Shown: one piece after another, positions 1 through 11,313 of the stretch
Layout of the letters: each line of letters opens with the position of its first letter
Numbering within the stretch: position 1 is the stretch's first letter
Assembly: GCA_023375785.1 (NCBI GenBank)
Contig: SZWC01015219.1
Span: forward strand, 19,574 to 69,698
Reading direction: 5' to 3'
DNA: 50,125 bases
DNA from: Penium margaritaceum
Taxonomy: Eukaryota; Streptophyta; Zygnematophyceae; Desmidiales; Peniaceae
Translations under genes and position numbers: made by a program
Notes under the pieces: model-generated
What the model was told of the DNA's origin: nothing
Seen by the model: the letters and a program-made list of their open reading frames with translations, nothing else
Databases searched by the model: none

Positions 1-15
1 CACACACACACACAA
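1..15. repeat. CA dinucleotide microsatellite
   Basis: Short (CA)n run at the window edge. It may continue outside the window. Confidence 0.8.
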
Positions 16-1843
16 ACACGCACAAGGCGTTCCAACTAATGGTGTTAAATCAAGATCGAGACCGGTGTCGATCTCGACTGTCTCAATTTTGTCTCGTCTC
101 ATTGTCTTGTACTTCATGGCATGAGACAGTCTCGATTTGTCTTGCACGTGACAAGAGGAGACCAAGACACGTCACGTGTTGTGCGAGATCAAGACGAGAA
201 TTTCGCACTGCACTGTGATCCTCGCATTTTTTTTCTGTGAACCTGCCACATGTGCCAAGGCCTTCAGGACCAATTGCGCACTGTATTTGTCAGCACAGAA
301 GGCAGGCAGATCTAGTGCGCGACACACACTGCTTGGAAACGATCGCGGGGGGGTCAACACTAACATTACAAAACTTGATATAGATTTTTTTTGTGAACAA
401 ACCAATGAAGTTCCTAGTCTTCCAGTAAGTTCAATCCGTACAATGTTCTTTCTACATCACTGACAATAGTCTTCTTGCTCTATGTACAATGCTTTTATCT
501 CCACGTAAGCTGGTTGTAGGTGCCGGACGCCGGCTAGTCTTGGAAACTTTTTGTGTCCAGTGGTCGAGACATACAATTGTCAGGCGAGGTAGGAAAAGAG
601 TAACGTCTTATCTTTGGAACATTGGGTTTGATGTATGAACTTCGTAGCCTGCTCAGGAAATTGTTTTCTGTTGAGTTTTTTTTTAAAACGTTGCTCATAG
701 TCAAAAGTGCAGTTGTCGCAAAGTGGGTGCGCTCCGCCAGCTTGCCCTGTCATTTTGCACGGAACGAGACCAAGATTTTCTCGTCCTCTATACCCAGTAC
801 GAGACATCTTGTACAAAAGTGAGAAAAAATGAGTTTCAGATGGAGACATCTTGTCTTGATCTCGATTTCACAGGCCTAGTTCCAACCAAGCCTCTCATGA
901 GTAATCAACAGTGAGTTAACATGGAGAGCAGCAACGAACCGGAAAATGGTTTGTCGCAATAGCCAGTGCTCTTGATTCCCACAAAGCAATGGCAGTAACA
1001 CTTGCTCCAGAGCTTGTTTCACCAAAAAAAAAAGTGTAGCTGCATGGAATTCTGTTTCCGTTTTTGAACAATCAGTGTTTGAACATGCAAAAGCAAGTTG
1101 TGGACAGAAAAAACTTTACTTCAATACCCAGCTAGGAAAGCCACCAACTGAAGTGTTCAGAGCATGCATCCATTTCTGCAAAAGACACATGCAGAAGTTT
1201 CTTTCGCAATGTCGGCCCCATTATCTAGCTGCTCTACCTGGCAACATGTCAAGCTCGCGCTGCAAGGGGCGGTGGGGTGGTGTTCCATAGACACGTTGTG
1301 ACTTCTGGCCTTGCGGCACACTCTCCACGCTAATGCAGTTGATTGATGTTGCAGTGACACTGGCGATGGCTCCACAGCACACATGACGGTGGCACGTGGG
1401 TGTACACAAGGAGGTGATCCAGAGCCAGCCCTCATGGGTCCCATGTCCGTGTTGCTTCCAAAGGCTCACAGTAATTTGGTTGAATTGTTATGGAAACTAG
1501 GTTTTCTGGTGCTTCTGTCTGGGGTTCGTAGCCGGGTTGCTCCTCCCATACTTTGCACTGTCCATTTTCTATGCGGATGCATGCTTATACGTCTATACAA
1601 AATTCAGGGCTGCTGTTTTTGGGTACCTTGCCAGGCCTGTGTTGCAAGCGAGGGCAAACTCTATGCTCGCACGCTCGTCACCCCGCCACCTGCACGTAAC
1701 AACATTGAACTATGTGACTCGCCACTTGTGGCTCTTACGATTCTCTCCTTGACCAAAACCCTGTTCATAGCATTTTTCTCCTTATGGCGTACCTTCCACT
1801 TGCATCTCCATTGCATTCCCTCACACTAGTCGTAGTTGCCTAT
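16..1843. other. Undetermined sequence upstream of element B
   Basis: No recognisable gene is seen. Open frames here are short and match no family I know. Positions 45-210 and 765-870 are both rich in GAGAC/CTTG words in both orientations, which suggests decayed inverted-repeat material. The right part should contain the 5' LTR of element B, because a primer-binding site starts at 1,844, but I could not find a matching 3' copy and so cannot place its start. Confidence 0.4.
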
Positions 1844-1855
1844 ATGTATCAGAGC
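1844..1855 (+). other. Primer-binding site of element B (initiator-Met tRNA)
   Basis: ATGTATCAGAGC matches 10 of 12 bases of the plant copia primer site TGGTATCAGAGC, complementary to the 3' end of initiator-Met tRNA. It lies upstream of gag on the same strand, as expected for minus-strand priming. Its partner LTR is not resolved. Confidence 0.55.
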
Positions 1856-2261
1856 AATGCTGACGGAGTAAGCTGTGCTCACACTAGAGTGCGTGATCCT
1901 GGACGTAAGGTGATTCTTTGCCGCTTCTGCCGCCATTTTCCGGGTGCAGCTGTGATCTTGCAGCCAGCGCGCACCCCAAACCTCCTCTGGTCTTCGAGGG
2001 GGCTCACTACACTGCGGGCCTTGTTTTGCACCCCATGTGCAGCTGCCCTGCCACCATTTTGCATTTGGCAGCAACAGTGATTTGGAGCTGTCGACTCCAG
2101 CCATCTCTCTTAGCCGCCACTACCACCCTCTTAGCGGGCAGCAGCATTCCTGTGGAGAGATTGCCCGCGGACGATCAGTCTTCACGTTTGCAGGCACGTG
2201 CATCCCCACGATTGCCAGCGGGCCCATCTCCTTGCCTCCCACTGACTTCACGTCATCCCTA

Positions 2262-3860
2262 GGGGCAGTTGCAAAAGCAACAGCAGTAGCATCAACCGCA
2301 ACGGCTGCAGGAGTATTGGCAGCAGCAACAAAATCAGCAAACTCTGAGTCTTCATAGTTGCTACCCCGTCCACATCATTAGCTGCAGCAGTCACGACAGT
2401 AGCATTGACGGTAGCAACGGCAGCCATAGCTGCAATAGTAGTAGCAGCAGCAGCTACGGCAGAAATGGCAGGAGCAACCGCAGTGGTAGCAGCAACAGCA
2501 AAAGCGATAGTAACGACAGCAATAGCAGTAGTGACTTCTGCTTCAGTCACAGCTGTAGCATCTGCAGCCATGGCATCAACATACGCAGTAGAGGCAGCAA
2601 CAACAGCGGCATTAGAAGCAGCCGTGACCATCCGTTAACAGCAGCAATGGAAGCAACAACAACAGAATTGGCTGTTGCTTCATTCACAGGTGTAGCATCT
2701 ACAGCCATGGCATCGGCATACATAGCAGCAGCAGCACCCATAACACAAACGGCATTAGAAGTAGCTAAGCCTCTCTGTTACTGACAGCAATGGCAGTAGC
2801 AGCAGCTGCAACTTTTGCTTCAGTCACAACTGCAGCACCTTCAGCCTTAGCATCAGAATACGCAGCAGCAATTACTGTGCAAGCAGCCGTAGCAACACCG
2901 AAAGAATTAGAGATGGCATTAGAAGCAGCCGGGCCTCTCTTTTAACTGCCCCAGACACAACCACTACTCTAGTAGTCACAGTAGCAACGGCGTTTGCTGC
3001 TGCAGCAGCAGGTGCTACAGTGACAGTCGCAGCAACATTTTGTTGGTTGCACCGCTACAGTGGTATAGTGTCTGTCATGCTAGCTCTTTGTGACATCCCC
3101 GGCGCGCTGCCTCTTGGTGCGTACTACAAGGGGAGGATGTTGCATTTTCAAGCGCGTCATCTCAGGGGCATGAGCAGCAAGCGTGCGTCTGAGTCTACCT
3201 CAGCGCCATCAGCGTGGACCTCTTGTCAACGTCCCGTAAGCGCTTCCCCACCTCTCTATCCAGGGGGGATCTACAGCCGCAGGACGCTTCAGAGGTCAAT
3301 GTTGCTGAGTTGTATGCAGCTCTCACGTAGGAAATCATTAGTCTTCTGAGTGCTCGTACCCGCACGACCTCTACTACCATAGGCGTTGCTGCAGCGGCTG
3401 GTGCCACATTTTCCGTAGCTGCTGGAGCTTCACATGCGCCTGCTTCTACCACGACAGGGCGTGCAACTCAGGCCTGCACTAAGGCTGTGGTTTTCATTGA
3501 TCCCATTGCTGCAGCCGCTGCTGAAATCAACACATAGATCTCTGCAGCAGCGTCCACTATTGCATCGGGAACATCTTCAGCTGCATCTACTACAACAGCA
3601 GCCGCATCCTCCATCCACACTTCTACAGCGGCCGTCGTCACCAGTGCAGCATCAGCTCCATCTATCCTCTCCAACCTAATCACAACGTCAGTCTCCATTG
3701 CAGCCATCTTCACCACCCTAGGTGCCGCCTTTGTCATTGGAGCACTCACTCTAGTGGCACCAGCCACCTCTACCATCTCTATTCTCTCTGCTACCTCCGC
3801 TACTGCAGTTCCTCCTCTCCTTGCTTTTCTACTCAACCGATCAACCTCTGTCACCTCGTG
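2262..3860 (+). repeat. CAG/GCA-rich leader of element B
   Basis: This is an imperfect trinucleotide tract in which GCA, CAG, CAA and TAG words alternate, densest at 2,262-2,960. It resumes as GCT/GCA-rich sequence at 3,360-3,860. It lies between the primer site and gag, the same relative place as the CAG-rich tracts of elements C and F. In some frames it reads as long Ala/Thr/Val strings, which follow from the triplet composition and are not evidence of a gene. Confidence 0.7.
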
Positions 3861-3983
3861 GCTTGCTCTCTTGCATGGTGTGTCTGTTTACACACTTTCC
3901 TTGCTCTTTCTGTGGTGGCTTGTCTTGTCTGACTCGGGGTGGGCTGTCTTGCAGCATTTCGACCACTTTCCTAAGGCACACCC

Positions 3984-5150
3984 ATGTTTTCCATGCCCAC
4001 TGGGGCTAGGGAAACTCTACCAAAATCTGTCCGGCAGGACCCTCAGGTCATCACCATTCCTGGTGACAACGAGTCACTTGTTGCATCTCTTCAGCAACAT
4101 CTGGCCCTCACTCGCAAGGCTCAACAGGGGGCTGAAGATTTCCTTAAGTTAGCGGAGGACAATTGTGCCGCCTTTGCTGATGAGATCACCGCTATCGTGC
4201 TCCGCCGTCTTCGCGCTGCGTCTACTCTCCCACCTACTAGCATCAATCCTTCTGCAAGTGCTCGAACATCCTCTATGCCCTCTGCCTCTAGCACCTCAGC
4301 TAATGCACATGCCGGCAACTCTACTGTAGCTGCCCCTCTCATTGCACCGCGTCAACATGATTTCTTCTCTCAGCCGCCAGTACTTACCTCGGGGCTTTCT
4401 TTCTCATCCTAGGAGGTATTCTTTAGCGCCTGGGCTCAGGGTGAGTAGCTATGGGAGTACTACTCTCCAGCCATTCCTCCCTGCACCCCATTGCTGTTAG
4501 TCCACCCTTGAAGTCCGTGCCCTCATCGCTGCTACACCAGAGTCCCTGAGTGATGATGTCGGCACATTCAACAGTGATCTCGCTGTCCAACGTCTGGCTG
4601 ACCCAGTTGGCGCATATGCCATGCTGTGTCATTGCACCACTGCCATTGATCAAGCCACCTGGAGTAATCGCATGGTCCAATTCAGCACAATTCTCATGCG
4701 TGCTGATGAGACTGTAGGTGCTTACTTGGCTCGTGGTCTCAAGCTCCTTTGCGAGTTTGGTGACGCCGTCCCTGGCCAGCTCTCTACAGTGTTCACCGTG
4801 GTCAATGGAATCATCCCCGAGATGTTCGGCCTTCTCCGTGACATCAAAGTGGATGAGCTGCAGCGTCTTGTCTCATAGCCCATCCCACCGAAGTCCCCAC
4901 TTGGCAACGGAGCCCTCTGGAAGTTCACCTCTAAGAGCCTTGCTTCCTGGAGGACAAGCCTCCACATCAAGTGCCTTCACCACTCTGCAGTCACATGAGT
5001 TATTGCACTCACCACTAATGCTACATTTTCTTCTTCCTCGTCCTCTTTATCTTCTTCCTCTATCTCCACTGCCATAACCTTGCCTTCGAGGGTTGCGGAA
5101 AGGGCATGGGTAAGGGGAAGGACAAGGGAAAAGGACAGCACCTCCTCCTC
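3984..5150 (+). pseudogene. Broken gag of element B (copia)
   Basis: Gag would form the capsid of the retrotransposon particle. The N-terminal part is open from an ATG at 3,984 to a stop near 4,410 and includes a Gln- and Leu-rich helix-like stretch. The body resumes in another frame at about 4,500-4,878, where the segment around ADETVGAYLARG corresponds in position and pattern to ETVTAYWQQGEDI of element F. A Gly/Lys-rich remnant near 5,100 may be the decayed nucleic-acid-binding tail. At least one frameshift and several stops break it. Assignment rests on resemblance to the C and F gags and on synteny with the downstream protease. Confidence 0.6.
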
Positions 5151-5799
5151 TCGTGCCCCCAGTGCCATTGTATGGTGGAACTATGGCTCCACCAAGCACT
5201 CTGCTTGTATGTTCCCCACTCTTCATGACGATCTTCACCTAGCTCATGTGATGTGTGCTCATTGGGCTCGCACCTCCGGCTCCTCCTCTGCCGCCTCCAC
5301 CTCCGGCTCTAGTGCCCCCTTGCGCTCGTTGGGCACTGCCTCCGCCTTGGCTCACTCCACCACTGGGGTGCCTTCTCATCTGCCACCTGCCCCGCACCCC
5401 TGGGGTTGACCTCCTCCATATGGTGCGCCCACCTATGCAGGGCCCCCTTCCTCCGCCTACACTGGTTCCCTCCGCCGTGGTTCCCTCTTCCTTTGGGCAT
5501 GTCTACCCTTGTTCCTCCGGCGTGCATTGATGGTACCGTGAGCGCCAACTCGAGCGGTCCCTCCTTGAGCTCCTTCACCTTTGCAAGTAGGGAGGTGATA
5601 TTGTTCTGCCACTGGCCAGAGGTCTTGACTGTCACACTGATCGTGTTCTTTGCGACGACCTCCCTGCTCATGTCTTGGGCTTGTTATGTCGGTTCATCTC
5701 TTGGACTGAGCAGTGACAGTCTGTCTTTCTTCCACATGTTTTGTGCATCTGTACCATGCTCATCTCGCCTGTGCCCTCCGTGGTACTGTTGCAACATTG

Positions 5800-6376
5800 G
5801 TATTCTCCTCCGTGTTTTTGTCTCGGGTGGCTTCTGGACTCTTAACTCCGAAGCCACCAATCACATGACATCTGTTCGCTCTTTTTTCATCTCCTTAGGT
5901 GCGGTCGGGTCTGTTCACTTTGTTCGCACTGAGTTCGGTTGGTTATTCACAGTCCAGGGTGTTGACATCGTGGGCTTTGTTGGTCCCAGTGGTACCCTGT
6001 ATCTGCCTGACGTTCTCTTCGTGCCTTCTTTGGAGCTGAGTCTACTGTCGGTGCTGTCTCTCGATGATCAAGGTATGGAATTCACCACACGTTTTTGTAT
6101 TGGAAATGTGTGTCTTTGCTCCTCTGACCCTGCCATTTTACGTGGCATGAAGTGCAATCAGCTCTATCGTGTGTCCTTGCATGCCTCATCTGCCCTGTTG
6201 CTGGCACCGCCCTCGTCCATGTTACCCCTTCACTTTTGCCTGACCATGTTCACCTCTTGCAGTGTCGTCTTGGATATCTTCACACTTATGTCATTCATAA
6301 CATACTTTGCTTTTAGCCTGCTATCGTTCTCCCCCTCACCACCTTCCCTTCCTCGAGGTATGGTTAATCACCCTTA
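5800..6376 (+). pseudogene. Protease and start of GAG-pre-integrase domain, element B
   Basis: The open frame carries FWTLNSEATNHMT, aligning with the copia protease motif W-x-x-D-S-G-A-T-x-H-M-T. The catalytic Asp is Asn and the Gly is Glu, so the protease is dead. LPDVLFVPSLELSLLSV about 65 residues on is the family hallmark. A +1 shift then gives HLLQCRLGYLHT, the start of the zinc-binding GAG-pre-integrase domain. Similarity stops near 6,377, where unrelated hairpin-rich DNA begins. The rest of the domain reappears at about 7,269. Confidence 0.8.
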
Positions 6377-6760
6377 AAAAATACATTCACAGACGAGTTT
6401 TTTTTTGGGGGGGGGGGGTGAAGTTTGGCTTCGAGGACAAAGATGAACTTCACCGGTCATCACGAGCTCGCAGGAGGGTTTTACCGGTGAAACTAGAAAA
6501 ACCTCCCTGCGAACTCGCAATGACCGGCGAGAGGTACCTGTTGTGATAGAANCCTTCCCTTCCTCGAGGTATGGTTAATCACCCTTAAAAAATACATTCA
6601 CAGACGAGTTTTTTTTTGGGGGGGGGGGTGAAGTTTGGCTTCGAGGACAAAGATGAACTTCACCGGTCATCACGAGCTCGCAGGAGGGTTTTACCGGTGA
6701 AACTAGAAAAACCTCCCTGCGAACTCGCAATGACCGGCGAGAGGTACCTGTTGTGATAGA
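6343..6760. repeat. Tandem ~208-bp duplication separated by one N
   Basis: Sequence 6,343-6,551 recurs almost unchanged at 6,553-6,760, and the only separator is a single N at 6,552. The same signature occurs at 17,775 and around the 75-N gap at 11,693. I read it as an unmerged contig overlap. Confidence 0.75.
6450..6531. repeat. Foldback hairpin, ~80 nt
   Basis: Outer arms CACCGGTCAT..CGAG and CTCGCAATGACCGG pair, and inner arms GCAGGAGGGTTTT and AAAAACCTCCCTGC pair around a short loop. The same hairpin appears at 6,660-6,741 because of the flanking duplication. Confidence 0.7.
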
Positions 6761-6993
6761 AGAAAGGGGATCTGCCTGGCCCCGCTACCGCTCGGCTCGG
6801 CAGGTGCTCAGGCAAGTAAAGTAATAAAATCCAAACCCCCCAGTGTAACTAGGGGGGTTTTTGACAATTTGGAGGGGGTTGCAAGATGCAGTGCATGTGG
6901 CGGTAGAAGAAAGGGGACCTGCCGGGCCCTGCTACCACAGTGCCCAGCAGGTGGCCGGGCAAGTAAAAAAACAAACCAGTGTAACTAGGGGAT
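6761..6993. repeat. Two-copy ~90-bp direct repeat with GC-rich hairpins
   Basis: Two related copies at 6,761-6,858 and 6,906-6,993 each start AGAAAGGGGA and end CAGTGTAACTAGGGG. The first ends in a stem of AACCCCCC with GGGGGGTT (6,834-6,862). No coding content is seen. Confidence 0.6.
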
Positions 6994-7204
6994 TTTCTCA
7001 GAGTTCGTTCATGCACCCTTGCAAACGTGAAATTTTAGGAGTTCACATTTGTGCACTCCAAAAATCACGATAGGGTGACTTCTAACATCGGCGAGGCCGG
7101 TGTCAGACGTTGCCCACTTTGCCCTCTAAGTCGGCAAAGTCCGACTTTGAGAGCGAAGTCGGTCGGTGACTTCCGATCACGTGATCCGGGCTTGTACACT
7201 TGAC

Positions 7205-7229
7205 GTTGAGTGTATTTTTCACACTCAAC
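7205..7229. repeat. Perfect stem-loop at the right edge of the insertion
   Basis: GTTGAGTGT pairs perfectly with ACACTCAAC across a 7-nt AT-rich loop. It lies at the probable right end of the inserted element. Confidence 0.7.
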
Positions 7230-7268
7230 TAACCATAATAGCCTTATCCTAGTCCCACTGACTGTCTA

Positions 7269-7763
7269 GACTGTGTGCAAGGGAAAATACATCACTTCCC
7301 TTTATCCTCCTCATACTCTTATTCTACTGATCCCATTGATCATGTCCATGCGGATGACATTGGCCCTTTCCCCCATGACCTCCTTGGCAATATTTGATGC
7401 TATTTCTTATGCCTCAATGATGATTTCTTACGCTATCATTGGATCCTTTCTCTTTGCCAAAAGATTGATTTCCATTCGTTCCTTGAGTCCTGGCTCTTTT
7501 ACGCTGAGCCTGTCTTTCATACTTATTCTGGCGGTGAGTTCCTTGAACCCACTGTCCATCTCCTCGAGTCTCGTGGGGTGTTTTTGAAAACTTCTGCTCT
7601 TTACAAACCCAAACCAAACAGTTTCTTCAAGGGCTCAAATTGTACGCTCACGGTGTTGCCTTCGGTGTCTCTCATTCGCACTCTCCTTTCTAAGTCTGGT
7701 CGGCCGCCCCTCTTTGCCTTCGAGGCCATGAGCTACATGACTTAGGTTTGGAACTGCGTTCCA
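7269..7763 (+). pseudogene. Integrase of element B, part 1 (before A)
   Basis: One frame runs from the end of GAG-pre-integrase (DCVQGKIHHFPLSSS) through most of the integrase core. HVHADDIGPF holds the first catalytic Asp. FHTYSGGEF stands where F-x-T-D-x-G-G-E-F is expected, so the second Asp has become Tyr. PNSFFKGSN stands where N-G-V-x-E-x-x-N is expected, so the catalytic Glu is Lys (codon 7,629-7,631). The core ends EAMSYMT-stop-VWNCVP, and element A's LTR then interrupts it. Two in-frame stops are present. The copy was probably already old when A landed in it. Confidence 0.88.
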
Positions 7764-8502
7764 TGTTGGAACTGGAGGAGAGAGGGAGCCTTGGATCAGC
7801 GAGCATGTGGGACTGGAAGGGCATGACTTGTGCTGAAGAATGGTTGTTAAATCACTCAAAATGATGGAGTACATATAGAGCTAGAGCTTGGGCAAGTCAG
7901 CCCTCTCACAAGCCACACCACTTAGCTATGGAGGCTAAGGCTCACACACTAGAGTCCATAATCTCACACAAGGGAGGAAATCAGCCTAGCAATCAGGCTG
8001 ACCACTCACACACGACCTAGAGAGCTAGAAAATGCTCTCATGGCACACTCCTAGTGGTCACATAACCCACAATCCCATCGACAATCGCCATGTGTCCATG
8101 GTTAGCACACAAGGATCTCACCTCACCTAAAAAGTAAGGAGAGGTACATTTTTCGTAGTCAGCACACTCTGACAAGGCAACCCAAGAATCTAGGACCTTT
8201 TTGGATATTTCTTCCATCAGGTCTTGACCCTGGACCCCTTGCCTTTTTTCTTTTCTCAGGCTAAGGCATGGAGCCATCGCCCATGGTCACCCGGATATCG
8301 GCGGTCGATGACCCCGAAAACTTCGAAAATTCATATCTCCCGATCCGACCGTTGGATCGGCCTCAAACTTGGATCGTAGACATTTTTCCACCTGATCTAT
8401 CCAATGGTGAAGTTGGATCGACAATCGGAGCAGGCATCTAGTAGTTTCCTGGAACTTGCTCTTGTGGACCTGAAACTGAGCCGGATGGCTCCTATTCCAA
8501 CA
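7764..8502 (-). repeat. 3' LTR of element A (739 bp)
   Basis: Bounded by TGTTGGAA and TTCCAACA, and nearly identical along its length to 13,567-14,303. On the element strand a TATA-like CTCTATATGTAC lies near 7,868-7,880. The matching place in the 5' LTR reads CTCTAAATGTAC. Confidence 0.95.
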
Positions 8503-8516
8503 ATCTCCCACTTTGC
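8503..8516 (-). other. Polypurine tract of element A
   Basis: On the minus strand the bases next to the 3' LTR read AAAGTGGGAGAT. This is the expected plus-strand primer directly upstream of the 3' LTR and just after the terminal TGA (8,522-8,524). Confidence 0.8.
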
Positions 8517-8521
8517 CGCAG

Positions 8522-9622
8522 TCAGAGTGGGCTGAGTCCACATGCCTTCATGCAGAACTGCTACTTCTCACGGGTCACTTGCTTGGTGCAAAAATCAGCG
8601 ACCTGCTTGCTGGTTGGAGTAAACTCCAGCTTGATAGCACCCTCTTGCACCATGTGCCTGATGAAGTGATATGCGATGTCAATGTGCTTGGTGCGTGCAT
8701 GGTGCTCAGGATTCTTGGCGAGTGCGATTGCGCTCTGGTTGTCGACGCGCACAGGAACTGGAACTGCTGCACTCCCACTCATCTCTGCCATGAGACGTTG
8801 AAGCCAAACTGCTTCCTTGGCTCCAAAGCTGAGAGAGACGTACTCAGCTTCCGTGCTTGAGGTGGCCACGACCACTTGCTGCTTGGTGCACCAGCTGATG
8901 ACCCCACCATTCATGAGGAACACATGTCCAGAGGTGGACTTGCGGTCCTCGGGGTTTGAAGCCCAATCTGCGTCTGTAGAGCCGATGATGTTGTTGTCGT
9001 TGCCATTGTAGGTGATGCCGATGTTGATGGTTCCAGCAAGGTAGCGGAAGATCCGCTTCACTGCCTTTTGGTGCTCAGGTCCGGGATTGGCCATGTGCTG
9101 GCTCACAGCGCTAACATCCTGTGCGAGGTCCGGCCTGGTTGCCACCATCAGGTACATGAGGTTGCCAACGGCGCTCTGGTGCTTCTGCCTCTCAGCTGCA
9201 TCCGCTTCTCCATTGAAGCTCACGAGGTACTGTCGCGTCTCCAACGGCGTCCCGATGGGCTTGGCCTCTGCCATGCCAAACCGCTGCAAAACATCCTTGA
9301 TGTAGCCGCTCTGCTGCAGCGAGAGAGAACGTAATTTGCGGTCACGCGTGATCTGGATTCCGAGGAAGTATGACGTCTCCCCGAGATCAGACATTTGGAA
9401 GCGCTCCTGCATGGCCACCTTGAACTCCTGCAGTGCAGACATGGTGTTGGAAAGGATGATCATGTCATCCACATAGACGATGATGATGAGCGCCTCATGA
9501 CCATGCTGCCAGCGATAGATTCTGTAGTCACACTCACTGTGCTCAAACCCCATGCACTACAGCGCCGCATCCAATATCTGGTTCCAAGCACGCGACGCTT
9601 GCTTGAGGCCGTACAGCGACTT
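8522..9622 (-). pseudogene. RT C-terminus and RNase H of element A
   Basis: This portion copies element RNA into DNA and removes the RNA strand. IIVYVDDMIIL carries the RT active-site YVDD. FLGIQITRDR, GNLMYLMVATRPDL and the RNase H stretch from DADWASNPEDRKSTSGH to SSTEAEYVSLS are canonical copia. In-frame TAGs lie at 9,557-9,559 and 8,561-8,563. After the second, QFCMKACGLSPL continues the usual RNase H C-terminus, so the natural stop is the TGA at 8,522-8,524. Confidence 0.93.
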
Positions 9623-10327
9623 CTACAACTTACAAACCAGGTGCTCCTGGCCATCCATGACGAACCCCTCCGGCTGCTCCATGTAAATCTCTTTTTCGAG
9701 GTCACCGTTCAGGAACGCCGTCTTGACGTCCATGTGGTGAATCTCGAAGTCCTCTGCTGCTGCATATGAAAGGAGCGTGTGCATTGAGGCAAACTTTGCA
9801 ACAGGAGCAAAGGTTTCTGTGTAGTCAATGCCTTCCTGCTGCGAGTCGCCCTTGGCAACCAGCCTCGCCTTGTGCTTTTCGAGGTTGCCATCTGCACCCC
9901 TCTTCTTCTTGAACACCCACTTGCACTTGATTACCTTGCGTCCAGGTAGACGCTCAGTCAACTCCCACGTACCGTTGTCGAGCTGCGACTGTATCTCCTG
10001 CTGTATAGCTTGCGCCCAATCTACTGCATCTAGTGCAGCCATGGCCTCCTTGTACGACGTTGGCTCATCAGAGTCTGCTGCAACTACGACGTTCATCTGG
10101 TCTGGTTTCTGGAGCATCCAGAAATGCCCGCGCTCACCAGGCTTGTAGCGCACCCTGAGAGGGTACCTCCGACCTGGTGCTGGAGCGTTAGCAGGCGGCT
10201 GGCGGGGCGCTGCCGGCACAACTGCTCCTGTTGATGGTGGTGCATCTTCTTCCTCTGCTTCTGCCAATGAGGCCGTTATATCTGTTGCATCATACATGGG
10301 AGAGTAGACTGGTTTTCCCACCATCAC
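9623..10327 (-). pseudogene. RT N-terminal half of element A
   Basis: WELTERLPGRKVIKCKWVFK, KARLVAKG, DYTETFAPVAKFAS and HHMDVKTAFLNGDLEKEIYM are the standard N-terminal copia RT blocks. A TAG at 9,623-9,625 falls just before KSLYGLKQASRAWNQ. Upstream, the frame is joined to integrase by a single-base shift near 10,375. A Pro/Ala-rich linker precedes the RT. Confidence 0.93.
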
Positions 10328-11313
10328 AGTGGAGGAAGGATCAGGAGAGACTGGGTCAGGAAGGATATCTGCTCCACTGCCTTGTCAGCTGCTACTTCAG
10401 CTGCCTCTTCACAGACAATGTTGGTGCCGATAACGTTGCTCTCGTTGAAGACGACATCCCTGGAGATGATGATGTAGCCTGTATCCCTCTCGTAGACGCG
10501 ATACGCCTTGCTTGCCACGTCATAGCCAATCATCAGCATCTGCGCGCTCTTTGCATCCCAGTTTTGCCGCTTCTCCTTTGGCACGTGCATGTGTGCTAAT
10601 CTACCAAATGCGCGAAGATGACCCACGCTCGGCTTCTTGCCGAACCACGCCTCGTATGGCGTCATCTACTCCAGGGCCTTGGTTGGACTGCGGTTCTTGA
10701 TGTACATCGCAGTACTCACTGCTTCGGCCCAAAAGTCGTCGGTCAGCCGAGCCGCATGCAGCATGGAGCGCGCCGACTCAACGATGGTGCGGTTGGCGCG
10801 TTTTGCTACGCCATTCTGCTGCGGCGAGTATGGTGCGGTGCCCTACGCCTTGATGCCTGCTTCTGTGAGGTAGTCCTGGAACTCTTTTCTCAAGTACTCT
10901 CCACCGCGGTCGCTGCGCAACGCCTTGATTTTCTTGCCAGTCTGGTTCTCCACCATGGCCTTGAATTCCTTGAACCTGTCAAAGCACTGGTCCTTGGAGG
11001 AAAGGAAGTACACAACAGTGTAACGGCTGAAATCATCAATGAAGGTGAGAAAATACCTAGAGCCTCCAAAGCTTTGGGTCTGCATCGAGCTACACAAGTC
11101 CGTGTGGGCCAGCTCCAGCACCTCCTTCGCATGCTCCCCTGCTCCAGAGAATGCCTCGTGATGTTGCTTCCCCTCCAAACAGCCGATGCACAACTGCTGC
11201 TCAAAGTTAGAGATGGTGGGTAAGTCACGCACCATCTGCTTCATTTGAAGTTGCTGCAAGGCGCGCATGCCGATGTGGCCGTAGCGCGCATGCCAGATTT
11301 TGCTATCTGTGGT
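10328..11313 (-). pseudogene. Integrase of element A
   Basis: This would insert element cDNA into the host genome. KIWHARYGHIG and CIGCLEGKQHHE are the zinc-binding GAG-pre-integrase part. HTDLCSS, LRSDRGGEY and PQQNGVAKRANRT mark the DDE core. The first two Asp are present, but the Glu is Lys (AAA, 10,801-10,803), so the enzyme should be dead. The C-terminal part contains TPYEAWFGKKPSVGHLRAFG and RDVVFNES. In-frame TAGs lie at 10,843 and 10,666. Confidence 0.92.

Larger units (their letters stand above)
6378..7230. mobile_element. Hairpin-rich insertion inside element B
   Basis: About 850 bp splits the GAG-pre-integrase domain of B. The left edge reads AAAAATACATTCA. The reverse complement of the right edge (near 7,205-7,220) reads AAAAATACACTCA, which suggests imperfect terminal inverted repeats. 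The interior has several stem-loops (6,450-6,531, 6,834-6,862, 7,132-7,165, 7,205-7,229) and a direct repeat (6,761-6,858 and 6,906-6,993). No coding capacity is seen, so a non-autonomous DNA element (MITE-like) is the best guess. A clean target duplication was not found. Part of its length is inflated by the duplication around the single N at 6,552. Confidence 0.45.

Noticed and set aside
2248..2638. Ala/Val/Thr-rich ORFs on both strands
   Set aside because: By-products of the CAG/GCA-rich leader of element B.
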